From Thelephora terrestris (Eukaryota; Basidiomycota; Agaricomycetes; Thelephorales; Thelephoraceae), in NCBI GenBank assembly GCA_015956445.1, contig WIUZ02000001.1:1798001-1862000 (forward strand): 64,000 nt of DNA, read 5' to 3'. The notes beneath the pieces are model-generated. The model did not search any database. It saw only the letters and a list, made by a program, of their open reading frames with translations, and was not told the DNA's origin. Positions 32,955-44,203 of the stretch are shown here, one piece after another. The position numbers and the translations under genes were made by a program. Numbering within the stretch: position 1 is the first letter of the stretch; each line of letters opens with the position of its first letter.

Positions 32955-33970
32955 TCAAGCGGCTAAAGCCAAGAGGCTCAACAGGAATGCAGATAACAGG
33001 GCCTGCTGGCCAGTACTTTGGCCACACCCATTCGAGGTGTTGCTGCCGGAACTTCCAGAGGCAGAGGTGCTATTGCTGGCAGTCTCTACAATGTTGGGAT
33101 CAGAAGCTCCGTCTGTTGATGGGGGTGAAGATAATTCAGTCAGCTCAGATCAATCATTCTCTGGGCGCGGGATGGTATCCTGAAACCCTAGGCGGAGAAT
33201 GGTAACTCACCGACAAAGGAAGAACCACAGTCTGTCTGCACGTTGGAGGCAACAGTTGTACCCGGGCCAAAGATCCCGGGGAAACCGCTCTCAGCCACAT
33301 TGTAAAACTGCTTGACGCAAGGGGTGCAAAGGTTGGTGCCGTTGAGCGAGTTAGCTTCACCGGCAGCAATAGCGGGAACGATTTGGAGGAGCTTGTCGAT
33401 TGTCAAGGTACCGGTATTGGTCTGGATGCTGGTGAGAGTTTCGGTAACGCAGAGCTCCTTGTTGTTTGAATTACTGCAAATCCAATCAGGTATTTGGCTG
33501 TCTGGCAAGCAACAAAAACTTACTCGGCAAGACAAACGGCTTTCCTGACGGTGGGATAAATCTGTTGCACGAGAGGGGTGAGGGAACCAGGTGAGGCGTT
33601 GCCGAGGACAGGCTGGAGGTCCGTTGAGCAGCCACTGGTAACGTTGGTGACAATGGCAGCAAGGTCGTCATTTGAACAAGGGCCGAGCGCGCAGAGACCC
33701 TTTAACCAAGTATCGACGGGTGTGACGACGGAATTGGTGGTCCCCTGTAGAAAAACTTGGAGCAGCCCGCTGGGGTTGAGACACACGGACTGTGGGCTGG
33801 CAGCGACGGCAAGTAAAGTGTTCTGGCATTGGGTAGAAAGGCCGCTGTGTACGACGGAATAGTCAGGCCACTGCTGGGAATCGTGCCGCGCACCACAGAC
33901 GAACAAACCTGATTTGAGCGAGTGCCCCTCCGATAGCGGAAGCGACAAAGAAAGAGCGAGCAAAGAACAT
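32955..33970 (-). CDS. Secreted Cys-rich protein, probably GPI-anchored
   Basis: The start at 33970 gives MFFARSFFVASAIGGALAQ, a clear signal peptide. A first intron with donor GTTTGT near 33909 joins to SGLSTQCQNTLLAVAAS. The mature part has about ten Cys, spaced as in SVCLNPSGLL, LCALGPCSNDDL, GCSTDLQPVL, KAVCLAE, ELCVTETL, NLCTPCVKQF and TDCGSSFV. The protein ends in a Ser/Thr/Asn-rich linker (NSTSASGSSGSNTSNG), a small-residue site and the hydrophobic tail ALLSAFLLSLL, which together look like a GPI attachment signal. The Cys pattern fits a basidiomycete extracellular family that I recall as DUF7729. Cell-surface location is well supported; function is not known. Confidence 0.82.
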
Positions 33971-34167
33971 GACTAGAAGAGGTGGTCTGGTAGGAAGTTG
34001 AGTGCAAGAGCCAGTCAAGCGAGGAATGTTTGGTTAAATAAGGTGAAGGAAAGGGGGACGCTCTGGTTGCTTATTGAGATCGATCCCACGCGACGGCCGA
34101 TCAAAGCGCCGTCATCCCGAGATTTAAAACAAATGCCACAGCCTACAGAATATACATGATGGCACTG

Positions 34168-37100
34168 CTATAAATCGTTGTGGAATCTCTTTTCGATAGA
34201 CTCGCCGTTCAGCCTGTACCCATTCTTCTCAAACAACTTGGAGTGCAGGAACGGTGCTGTGTCGTAAATGTCTCTCTCGCGGGCCTAGATCGGATCACTT
34301 TCAGGCACCGGCATGTCAAGCACATGTAAACTCAACTCACCCGTTCCTCGAGATCTGCGACCTTGATCGAAACAAGGTCCGGTTGTGAGTATCGCTGATA
34401 TTGGTAGAGCCTCGCCTTTTCCTTGACCATCTGACCAAGCACATACGACAACAGTTCTTCGTGGTCGCGAGCCTGGATCAGATACTTGCGGAACCCCTAT
34501 TGTGAAATGTGAGTAGCGGACCCCTTTTTGAACGGCTCTTGGCAAGGACTCACCCTCTCCAGCGTTTTCTTGATCGACATCTTCTGCGCATTGACAAAGC
34601 TCCCCACAGTGACTTGGATCGCCAAGTCGATGTCGTCACCCCGCACATACTCTCGCAGCGCCATTTTGGCACTAGCTTCGGACATCCGAATCATGCTCTC
34701 CAAATGCCTGACCGTTATAGGGAACGACCCAGTCGCCAAGGACTCTCGGCGAAGATCCGCAAATAGCTTGGCTAGCTTGTCCTGGTCCAGTTCGTATAGC
34801 TTTGGTCGAACCTTCTCCCGAGCGTACATGATATACTTCCGAAGAAGATCCTGTGGAATAAGCTGCGAATGACATTAGCTACCCCCTGATCAAAGCGCCG
34901 AGGAGACCGAACTTACATCCGCATCCAATGAGTCGCCCACATTTCTTTCCTCCTCGGAATTGAAGTTCGGGTGACTCCTCAAATGACTGCTGACGACAAA
35001 CCTCGCGAGCATTTCATCCTTAACCGGATCGACGGTGTCCTTCACGACGCACATGACATCAAACCGCGACAAGATGGGTTCCGTCAGTTCAACGTTTTGT
35101 TGGAATGGGATCGTCGGGTTATATCTTCCTCGGATTGGGTTTGCGGCTGCCACGACAGCGCACCGAGCCCTAAGGCTCGTCACGATGCCAGCCTTCGAGA
35201 TCGAGATCGATTGCTGTTCCATTGCTTCGTGTATTGACGTCCTGTCCGCGTCATTCATCTTGTCGAATTCGTCAATCAGACAGACTCCTTTATCGGCCAA
35301 CACCAAAGCGCCTCCTTCAAGAGTCCACTCGCGAGTGATTGGGTCCTTTCGGACGCTGGCAGTTAGACCGACGGCAGAGGCTCCCTGACCAGTGGCAAAG
35401 ACAGATCTATGAGCCGTCTTCTCCACGTACTTGAGGAACTGTGATTTGGCAGTTCCCGGGTCACCAAGCAGGAGGACATTGATGTCACCCCGCAATCTGT
35501 GTTTGTGGTTGATGTCTTTGGAGACACCACCAAACAGCGAGAGAGCGATAGCGGTCTTGATGTCCTCGTGGCCGTAGATCGAAGGAGCCATAGACTTGAT
35601 AATTCGCTTACGGACACGGACATCCCTAGCTAGAGCACGAATCTGCCGTTCGTCCTCTTCTGTGAGCTTAAAAGCGGCAAACTGGTCCTCTTTCTTGTTG
35701 ATGTGGTTTGCCTCGATGATTGTCGAAAATACGGGAAACCCGTGCTTGACATTCAAAGATGCGTCGAAATTGTTTCGATAGATTCCGGTTACCTCCTGGA
35801 AAGAAGGGTGAGCTCACTGATCACTGGATAGTAGGGCAGTCCATTACGATTTCTTCTCCTGGTTTTGCGGTGTCGATCAGGTCCCATAGTAAGATTACCT
35901 CCCGGTGTCTTGGCAGGCGACCGGGTGGAACTGAACCCGGTGATTCCTGTAGCGTCAGGCGTTGGTAATTCCTGTAGACCGTCTGTATTTAAGTTAGAGC
36001 GATCGCCCTATGAGATGTTGCGGGGCACGTCACCTGCTCTGAATTGACCGTAAATGGGCCCCTCTTTTCACAGTTCGGGCAGAAACTGATCTTGACCTCG
36101 TTCGTGTGGTCCTGGTAGAAAGGTCCCAAAACACTTCCACACTTTTTGCAGTCGAATTTGACATATTTCAACTGTGGGAACACGCCTGTCCGTCTGGTTA
36201 CCACACCGGTCACTCGCACGAGATTATTCAGGTCTGCTCGACGCAGGTCACGCAGCGAAGAGTTCACAGGGAAGTCCGATATGCGAACGTGAACCTCGGA
36301 ATGAATGCGTTCGTAAGCGGCATAGTAAATCAAGATAACGCTGAGCGCCACTTCGTCGAAGATCTCGAGCATTTGCGCAGGCGTGTTTGTGAGGAAGTAG
36401 GCTAGGATTGGTTTCGCATCAGCCAGGTGCATATAGGACACCTCGAGCGATTCAGAGTTATCTGAAAGAATATGGTCAAGACACTTGAACGCGCAGGAGG
36501 GCCGCACTGCTCACTTTCACCAAGGTTCCGTATCCTCTCTCCATAGACAGAAGTACCGTGTTGGTCCACGTATGAGACGAGAAAATTGCGGAAGTGTCTG
36601 ACGATCGACCGTCGGACGCGTTCTGTAACAATCCACTCAACGATGGATTTAGCTTTGATATCACCAAGTTGTTCCATCGGTAGTTCCTACGGCAGTAATC
36701 AGATTGAGATTGCTACAGAACTAATGAGAAGACTCACATCCTCGATCCCATCCAAGTCATCTAGATCTTTCCGTTCATCATACTGCCTTCGTGTTCTCCG
36801 CTTCATCCCGGATAATAAACCACCATCCATATCTTCTTCTTCAAGTCCATCGCTTAACAGGAAGTCTGGTCCACGGGAACGCGCGGCCGCGCGTGTCCCT
36901 CGCCGCCCACCGCGCTCTCGCAAATCTCGTTGAGCCATAGCACGTTCAGCAGCTCTCCTCTGGTCGGCAGTAAGCCCTTCGAATTCTTGTCCATCGTCAA
37001 TACCAGCATCAGAGTATCGGTCAAGTGTTTCGTTTGTGGCATAGTCGCTACAGAATAGATTGAGATCTTCCATTGATGGGACAATAGATAGAGACACACT

Positions 37101-37366
37101 CGCTCAGGTTTTCACCAAAGAGATCTTCACCCTCCCCATCTTCTTCCTCGCCAGGTGTTTGCGCAGCGTCAATGTCGCTGATAACGTCTTCAGCGTCTGA
37201 AAATGGGGCCGGTGGGGATGATGGTGGGAGGGAAGACTCTGAGTCACGTCTGCTTCGAGGGGGAGAAGACCCTGGCAACGGTGAGCTGGAACGTCTCCGT
37301 TTACCCCTAAAACCGGACTGGAAGAGCGTCAGCGAAGTGTGATGGAGTGCGCAGGGTCAGTACCAT
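34168..37366 (-). CDS. MCM2: MCM2, replicative helicase subunit
   Basis: MCM2 is a subunit of the MCM2-7 hexamer that unwinds DNA at replication origins. The N-terminus is Ser/acidic-rich with the histone-binding-like DEE-rich part, followed by [18 protein letters not shown], specific to MCM2. A zinc finger is visible (CKKCGSVLG and CPNCEKRG). The AAA core has Walker [12 protein letters not shown], Walker [11 protein letters not shown] and arginine finger LSRFDV, with [11 protein letters not shown] between them. The C-terminal winged-helix part reads [19 protein letters not shown] and the gene ends FHNDL at 34168. Exon 2 begins SGFRGKRRR and has no in-frame ATG. The only suitable start is the ATG at 37364-37366, directly followed by a 46-nt intron (37318-37363) with donor GTACTG, branch GCTGAC and acceptor CTTCCAG. 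Confidence 0.95.
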
Positions 37367-38274
37367 GTTGTTTGTGCGCTTGCTGCGTGGATGCGATCAA
37401 GTGAGATGGGCAGGACGCGTCGGTTGAACGCGTTTAATTACCACGTGACTTCTTTCGTTCCCTGGCGGAGCGCGTCTAGAACTAAGAACTCATTCAAGAT
37501 AATGTGATACCACTGTAAAGCTACAGACTGCGTTCGCGACAGGTGTGTCCTGACCCACAGGTTTTCATCTGGAGCCGAAGCGCTGATGCTGGGGCCGGAA
37601 GCTTCAAGATCACCACACTGACCGTTGATACGCCCTTCAACCTACACAGACTAATCGAGGAGCGTCCTCCCCATTCCGCCCGTAGCTCGACACCCGCACG
37701 GAGATTACACGTAGAGACTCCAGAGATACGACTTGGTTTTGTCGAATCAGCCTCAGAGATCCCGTCTAAACGGACGAGTTTCGGCGAAGGAACCCGGTAC
37801 ACAATTCCAATGATACTGCAGGATTTGGTGCCTCAAGGCCTCAATTTTTGCAAGTCGAAAATACGCATGTCGATGGGGACTTCGTCAACAACAAGAAAAG
37901 AGTGTGCAGTGAGTTCACGTCGAGTTGAAACATGCCCTCTCGCGGCTCTTTGCAAATGTACGGGTGTGAGAAGAATGGTGGGGACAACGGAGTCGAGAGC
38001 GAACTGTTCGTCCAAACGCGAGTCAAAAGCCCCAGAAACTGCAAGGCATACTCTCCAGGGTAGAATTGAGCAGGCATCCACACACAGGTAGAATTTCCGA
38101 GGTAGTGGCGAACAGCAGCAGGCTGTCGACTGGCCCGACGACCACCACACGATGGTCGCACATGAATTCGAGCTCCGTAGTGCTGGCCTCATACTCTCGA
38201 TCATCAACATTGTTTGCTCGCACTATCCAGTATCCGCCCTGGCCCGCTTTCAACTTACTGCATAACGGCTCCCA
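37367..38274. other. Divergent region with unresolved ORFs
   Basis: MCM2 reads left and the pseudokinase gene reads right from here. Between about 38253 and 37521 the minus strand has open stretches in three frames (38253-38023, 38210-37833, 37802-37521). The plus strand has a 182-residue ORF at 37543-38091. The first minus stretch (KAGQGGYWIVRANNVDDREY) looks protein-like. I tried several intron joins and none gave a recognisable family. A start at 38253 would lie only 21 bp from the neighbouring start at 38275. Confidence 0.35.
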
Positions 38275-41200
38275 ATGGAATACTTAAAGAGCCTAGGATC
38301 AGCTGCGGTCTCCACAATTGTGCAAAAATCCGGACTCAACTTGCCTTTTTCCCTCGGTGCCAAGAATAACGCATTCGAAGGAAGGACAATATGGTCACTT
38401 TATGACGCTACGAAGCGCGTGAGTCTGGCGATTCTATCGAATACCTTCTGCCAGTTCAAATAGCCATATAGGATGACGGATCTCCAGTGTCTGTATTCGA
38501 GTTTGACGCAGCCTCGAATCCGCAAAAGAAGAAACACCTCCCCCTCGCAAACAACGCGTTGAAGAAACTGCGAACGACTCGACATCCGGATGTCCTCAGA
38601 TTTATCGACGCTGTCACAACTGATGCTACCATATACATCATGACCGAAAGGGTTCGACCGCTATCTTCAGCACTTGACGGATGGTCATCGAAGACCGCCA
38701 AAGTCAGGGAGGCGTGGTTGTTATGGGGCCTTCATAGAATAGCCGTACGTGAATTCGAGACTTCAAGGGCTCGACTGATAACCTTCAAAACAAGGTAGCG
38801 TTGTCCTTTGTCAACGATCAGGCCGCATCCACACACGGGAACGTTCACGTCGACTCCATCTTCCTATCTCCGTCCGGCGAGTGGAGACTAGGAGGTTTTG
38901 AGGTCCTGAGCAACCCTAAAGATGAGAATGCCGTGCTCTACGTACGTCAGCCCGGGCGCGCGACTCCCCGTTCCATTTCATTCTAACAAAAAACAGACAC
39001 TCGGCATGCTGCTACCAGACCCGAATACTTACGCCGCACCAGAAGTCAAGTCAAACGGGTGGTCTGCCCTGAAGAAGTATGTCACGCGTGCTCGACATGA
39101 CCTCCGGCTGATCCTCTTCCCAGTAATAACCCATCCGCAGCCGACTCATACAGCTTTGCTCTCGTAATTCACTTTGTCTTTAACCTATCACAACCTGCAC
39201 CCCCCACAACACACCCACCTCATCCTCCTCCACAGCTGTCTAGCCGTGGTGCCATTCCCGGGGGAATATTTCCCCTGTTTAAGAAGCTCTTGATTCCAGA
39301 TCCCCGCAGCCGAATGACCACCAAAACGTTCCTCGACATTGGCATGTCAGAGGCATCGGGAGAAGGCTCTGGATTTTTCTCGCACAATCGACTCGTGAAA
39401 ATATGCCAAGGTCTGGATGATTTCCCTCTGAGTACAGATTCTGAGAAATCGAACATGATACGGTTCGTCGCCAGCCTCGTTCTTCGCCAGCTGAACTTGA
39501 GGAGCCCACTCCAGTTTCGTGTATTACTAGGATGGTGAAAGAGTCGGTGAATTCACTCCCTTCGGAGCTTGCAACGCACCGTGTCCTTCCGGCGCTTGTC
39601 TCTGCTCTTGACCGGGGCGGCGCTTCAGCGTCAGCGGCTTCGATCGTCCCTTTACTTCTCCAGCTGGGTAAGAACGTCCCGACAGACGAAGAATACGTCA
39701 CCGTCGTCATTGGCCCCGTGGTGTCCCTATTCGCCAGTCCGGACCGAGGTGTGCGGATGGCCCTCTTGGATAGTCTCGAGGATTTCAAGGACAAGATGGA
39801 CAAGAAAACCGTGGTGGATAAGGTTTGGCCATACCTGGTAGGCATCGCAATCTTAACCTATCTGAGTTGTCCCTCAAGGCCCCTTAGCAAACAGGGTTCA
39901 CGGATACCGTTGTGGTACTGAGGGAGGCGACGATTCGCGCGATCAGTCAGCTATCGGACAAAGTAAATCATGACGCCAATATGCGAACTTTAATTCTGAC
40001 GTCCAGCTAGTTGAGCGACCGTATTCTCAACAACGACTTGCTACGGCATCTGGCAAAACTTCAATCTGACCCGGAAGCCTCCATACGAACCAATGCGTGC
40101 ATTCTTGTTGGGAGGCTGGGGCCGACGCTAGGATACAACACCAAGCGGAAGGTACTTGTACCCGCCTTCACGAAGGCGCTCAAAGACCCCTTTCTTCATG
40201 CCCGAGTTGCGGGGTTGATGGGTTTCATGGCCACAATCGACTGCTTCGAAATCGACGAACTTGCCTCCAAAGTCATACCCAGCATGTCATTTACCCTGGT
40301 TGACCCAGAGAAGTCAGTAACATCGAGGGTAACCGGGAGTCTCCCGTTATTGAATACCCCTCTCTCAGATTAGTCCGCGACCAAGCCTTCAAAGCTCTCA
40401 CACTCTTCACGAAGAAACTGGAAGAACACGCCGCTACTATGGTACGTTACCATTACGCACTTCCGTTTCCGACAGATGGATGCAATGCTGATTTGTGGAA
40501 CAGCCAGAGACGGCAGGGGAACCGAACCAGTTGACCTCAGTTCTCGGTTCTCCAGGGCAGGATGGGTCCGGTCAGGGGAACCTGGTGAACAGCGCTGCGG
40601 GGGCAGCAGGGGCATTGGCCGGGTGGGCTTTTTCGTCCCTGGGAGCGAAGGTTTGCCCGCCTCAATCCGATTTTACCTTGTTTAAATTGTCAAGCAGTTG
40701 GCTCCATCAGATCTTCATAGCACAATCGCCACTCAATCAAACGCGAACCTTCCAAACATTCCAGGTTCCATGCCTGAAACACCTGTTCCGCCTCCCAGGA
40801 TCTTGAACTTCTCGCCTCCCGAGGTTGGTAGCTCGAAACCCAAGGGGATGCAATTAGGAAGCCATGTTTCATCAACGGTATCTCATGCCGCAGAGTGGGC
40901 CGCGGAGGCAGAGGTCGAAACGTCTAACCCCTGGGGCAGCGATGATCTCATGGACGTAAACGCTGATCAGGATGATTGGAGTTAGATGAACTTTTGCCTT
41001 CCCGTTGACGTACAGGCGCTGACCTCCAATTCAGGCGCATTCGAAACTGCACCCGTCTTGGGACATGAAACCTATGACGAACGACCTGTGAAGGCACCAG
41101 CTCCGGTGCGGGCAGAAGGTGAGTGCTCCGTAAGCGGCAGTGAGTCAACGAGGCGATGAAACAGCGACAGTGATGCCGCGACGAGCGATCACGCCCCTCA

Positions 41201-41450
41201 AACAAACCATACCAAGCCGATCACCTACAGCAACTCCGCCCGCACCACAGCAAGTGACGGCAAATACGCCGCAACCCAGCCTCGCCAACATGACAAAAGA
41301 AGAAAAAGCTGCCGAAATGAACCGGCGAAAGGAGGAAAGGAAGCAGGTGAGCGGGGCTGGTCCAAACCCGCCCAGATTCTGCGGTTAATAAAACCGTTCC
41401 AGCGTATTGCACAGCTAAAGGCACAAAAATCTTCCAGTGGGAAAGCATGA
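38275..41450 (+). CDS. SCYL1/Cex1-type pseudokinase
   Basis: This is an N-terminal kinase-like protein of the SCY1 family, which acts in tRNA export and in COPI coat or Golgi traffic. The start at 38275 gives MEYLKSLGSAAVST. A kinase-like domain follows: SPVSVFEFDAAS, LKKLRTTRHPDVLRFIDAV, IYIMTERVRPL. The catalytic loop reads THGNVHVDSIF in place of HRD, and the metal site reads LGGFEV in place of DFG, so it is catalytically dead as in the family. HEAT repeats follow (HRVLPALVSALDRGG, TVVIGPVVSLFAS, RTNACILVGRLGPTLGY, KVLVPAFTKALKDPF, VRDQAFKALTLFTKKLEEHA). The tail is Ser/Pro-rich with WGSDDLMDVNADQDDW and ends in a Lys/Arg-rich coiled coil, RIAQLKAQK, the site used for COPI or tRNA contacts in relatives. 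Many introns of about 50-60 nt are present. Confidence 0.92.
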
Positions 41451-43248
41451 AACATGTCTTTGGTGTCGTGCTTGGAGGACGCCTTACCTGGATAGGCATG
41501 TATTCCTCGCCCTTCCCGAACTCCGAAACGATTGTCCGTCTTACTCGTCTTGCATCACTGTAATCGATGGCATTACTTCCGCGGTTGGGTGTCTCGAGAG
41601 TCTAGAACCTTTATCAATTCCGTGTGCAGGTACATATTGAACAGGATCACGACGCAGGTGAGGGTATCCCAGAAGATGCTGGCCAAAAGACCAACGTCGT
41701 GGTCATGGATTTCCACCCCCAATCATCACGTCTCGGTCTGAAACTACATCAACTCTATGACCAAGCCATACTCGCAAAATCCCCACCGGAGATGACCCCG
41801 AGGTTGCACACTGCTGTGTAAATGCGGCGTTCGTCGCTCCCCACCATGAATGCTATCGCCCATTGGGAAGTCGTGTTTGACCAACGATTGGGTTCCCGTT
41901 ATCACCCCGCAGAACTCATTCGACTCCCTAAAAAAGAAATAACAGACGGAACACGATGCATAACGATGAATCAAATTCCTCCGCTTCAAACAGTTCCCTC
42001 GCTCCCGAAGTCAAGAGTGTTTCAAACCGGGAGTTTTTGGAATCGATCAATCCAAATTAATCATGGGTTTGCTCTCAGCAGCTGGAGACGGACATGGGCA
42101 GCCCGGCGCGTTTCCTCCCTCCATGCGAAATCTCCAAACTCCTCGTTTTCGTGAGCTTTGCAGTGTGACACCGGGAATGGGAGTCCCAGTGAAGTTGTAA
42201 GATGCCAATCAGAATTCAACAGAGCTTCAATGTGACACACGCTGATCGAGATCCACAACCTCCCACTTTACCTCTGGCAGACATCAACTTTTCGCTCGAC
42301 TCCTCACTCCAGCTTCCCCATTCATTTGCAAGATATATCGCCCACAGGCGCAAGAGTTTCACTACAGGTACATAGACGTAATCTCTACTTCTCGAGCAGT
42401 GTGCCGGTGTGGGGGATTTCTCTACGAGCGCCTGCCTCCTCCCGGTCGAGAAAGGCTCTGACAGCTAGCCAATGAGTGTTCACAGGTCACCGGCCACGCC
42501 TGGAACAATCGGAAAGCGCTAAGCGGGTGGATGCGGGCACTATCCGGTGTTCAGCGTCCAGTTCCCCGTTACGAATTTTCACTAGCAGTCTTGGCTGAAC
42601 TAGCCTATTGGCCATAGCCTGGGGCTATCGACTTCGGAGCCAATACAACTCTCAGCACACTGGGTCAACAGCCGGGCTCCTGGCGGCCTGTACGGAGTAC
42701 GGTCCCGTTGGGCACCTCGGATTAAGGGGACCTTCCAGAAAGCTATAGCCACTAGCCCCCAATTCTGCGGGGGCGGCGACGTGGCGCGCCGGTGCGCGGT
42801 ACGGTTGCTGAGGCATATGAAACAGCGGAGGTCGTTTGAGAAAACAAATTCGGCAACCGCGCGGCGTTCGTGGGGTAATTATGGGTTGGGAAGCTGATGC
42901 TATTGCACAGCGATAAAGGGGCGATCAGTTGGCCGCAAAATCCTTCCAGCTTTGCCATTCTTCCCATACGGTGGGTATGCCTTTTTTTCTTATATGGACA
43001 AATTCACGAGGCGTTCGTCAATCACCTCAAAACACGATCCACGCGAAGCAAACGAGTGCCAAAGAGAGCTAGTCAGGAAAGTTGTGTGTTTTTATTCGGT
43101 TCCGTCAGAATCGTTGACCCTGATCGAGGGTCGTCACAACCAGAGAGGTTCTGACCTCAAGCATGTATGTGGGCCCACCGCCAAACTCGCACCCTCGCCT
43201 TTTTGAGTACTCAAGCACTTTTCACGGACTCTTGCGCGGTCTACAAGG
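41451..43248. other. Intergenic region with scattered ORFs
   Basis: There are several short plus-strand open stretches: 41624-41821, one starting with an ATG at about 41957, and one starting near 42202 (MPIRIQQSFNVTHADRDPQ). They are rich in Ser, Pro and Asn and could be exons of an unknown plus-strand gene, but I found no convincing chain of splice sites. The part at about 42530-42830 is GC-rich. I see no RNA gene or repeat. Confidence 0.35.
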
Positions 43249-44203
43249 ATGAAGACACCACGTCCGCTCCCGAATGCTCCTCCGCTTCACCTAACTTCTA
43301 CACTATCAACGGACATTCGCTCGTATCGCCCGCTTCCGACACCACCAGTGCAGTCATCCGGCTCGTCGGAGCCGCTGTCAAGACCGCGACCCAAGCTACG
43401 AATTTCCGTAACGTCGCAAACACTTCAGAGGAGGAACTCGCTCGATTCTCTGACCATACGAACCCCGGCCTTTCGTGATCCTGGTCAGACATTGACCCCC
43501 GTGGTGGACCACCGAATGAATCCGGTCCTGTTTAACCGTAGATGGTCCAGGATTTCCCCCCGCCACCTCAAGCGATCCAGTCGAGTATCGCCCGCCAAGT
43601 CAGTTTGTTCACCACTGGTGTTCAACAGTCAACTAGCTACAGCAGAGCCTGACATATGCGGATTAGAGGAGGATAGCGGTGAGTCCACGTCTTCAATCGT
43701 CACCCTTGACCCACTCGTTAGAACTCTCTCCAGCCCCCCGCATCGCGCGATTGGAGAACAGTACCTCTGACCGCTATGTTACTCTGCAACTATCACGATC
43801 ACGACTGGCTCCCATCAAGGATCGGATTCGGGTCAACCCGTCTGTCACTTCTGCCAAGGTGGCGACCCGTCTTTCTGGCGGGGAGGACGGGAATGGCGAG
43901 AGAATGGATCCTAGTCCTTATTCCGCCAGTTCCATCGACCTGACCAGTAGTTCTGAATTCTGCGAGAACGGCAGGAGTTGGAAATCCCTCCTAAACGCAA
44001 CCAGGGTCGCTATGACATCTTGCCTCTCCCTGAGCCCGAAACTTCGGTCTAGGGAGTCCGGCGCTGTCCGTGTCACTGGACCGATGCGGGTCTCCCAGTT
44101 GGCCACACCGTTGCATCGGACTTGGTACAAAGAACGGGGCGGGTGGAGGTGGGTTGAGAAAGATGCCGGTGAGGTATTGGACGAGCTCAGGAAGCTACAG
44201 TAA
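43249..44203 (+). CDS. Fungal protein of unknown function
   Basis: Two exons join through a 57-nt intron (donor GTGAGT after 43679, acceptor CTCTCCAG near 43736), giving EEDSAPRIARLENS. The protein of about 299 residues is mostly disordered, rich in Ser, Pro and Arg, with a KTPRPLPNAPP start and RPLPTPPVQ. The only ordered-looking part is the C-terminus, RTWYKERGGWRWVEKDAGEVLDELRKLQ, an aromatic-basic motif followed by an amphipathic helix. I recall a similar ending (WVERDYxxVLxxLRxLR type) in basidiomycete hypothetical proteins. No enzyme or localisation signal is visible. The ATG at 43249 is the first that keeps the frame; an upstream exon cannot be excluded. Confidence 0.65.
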
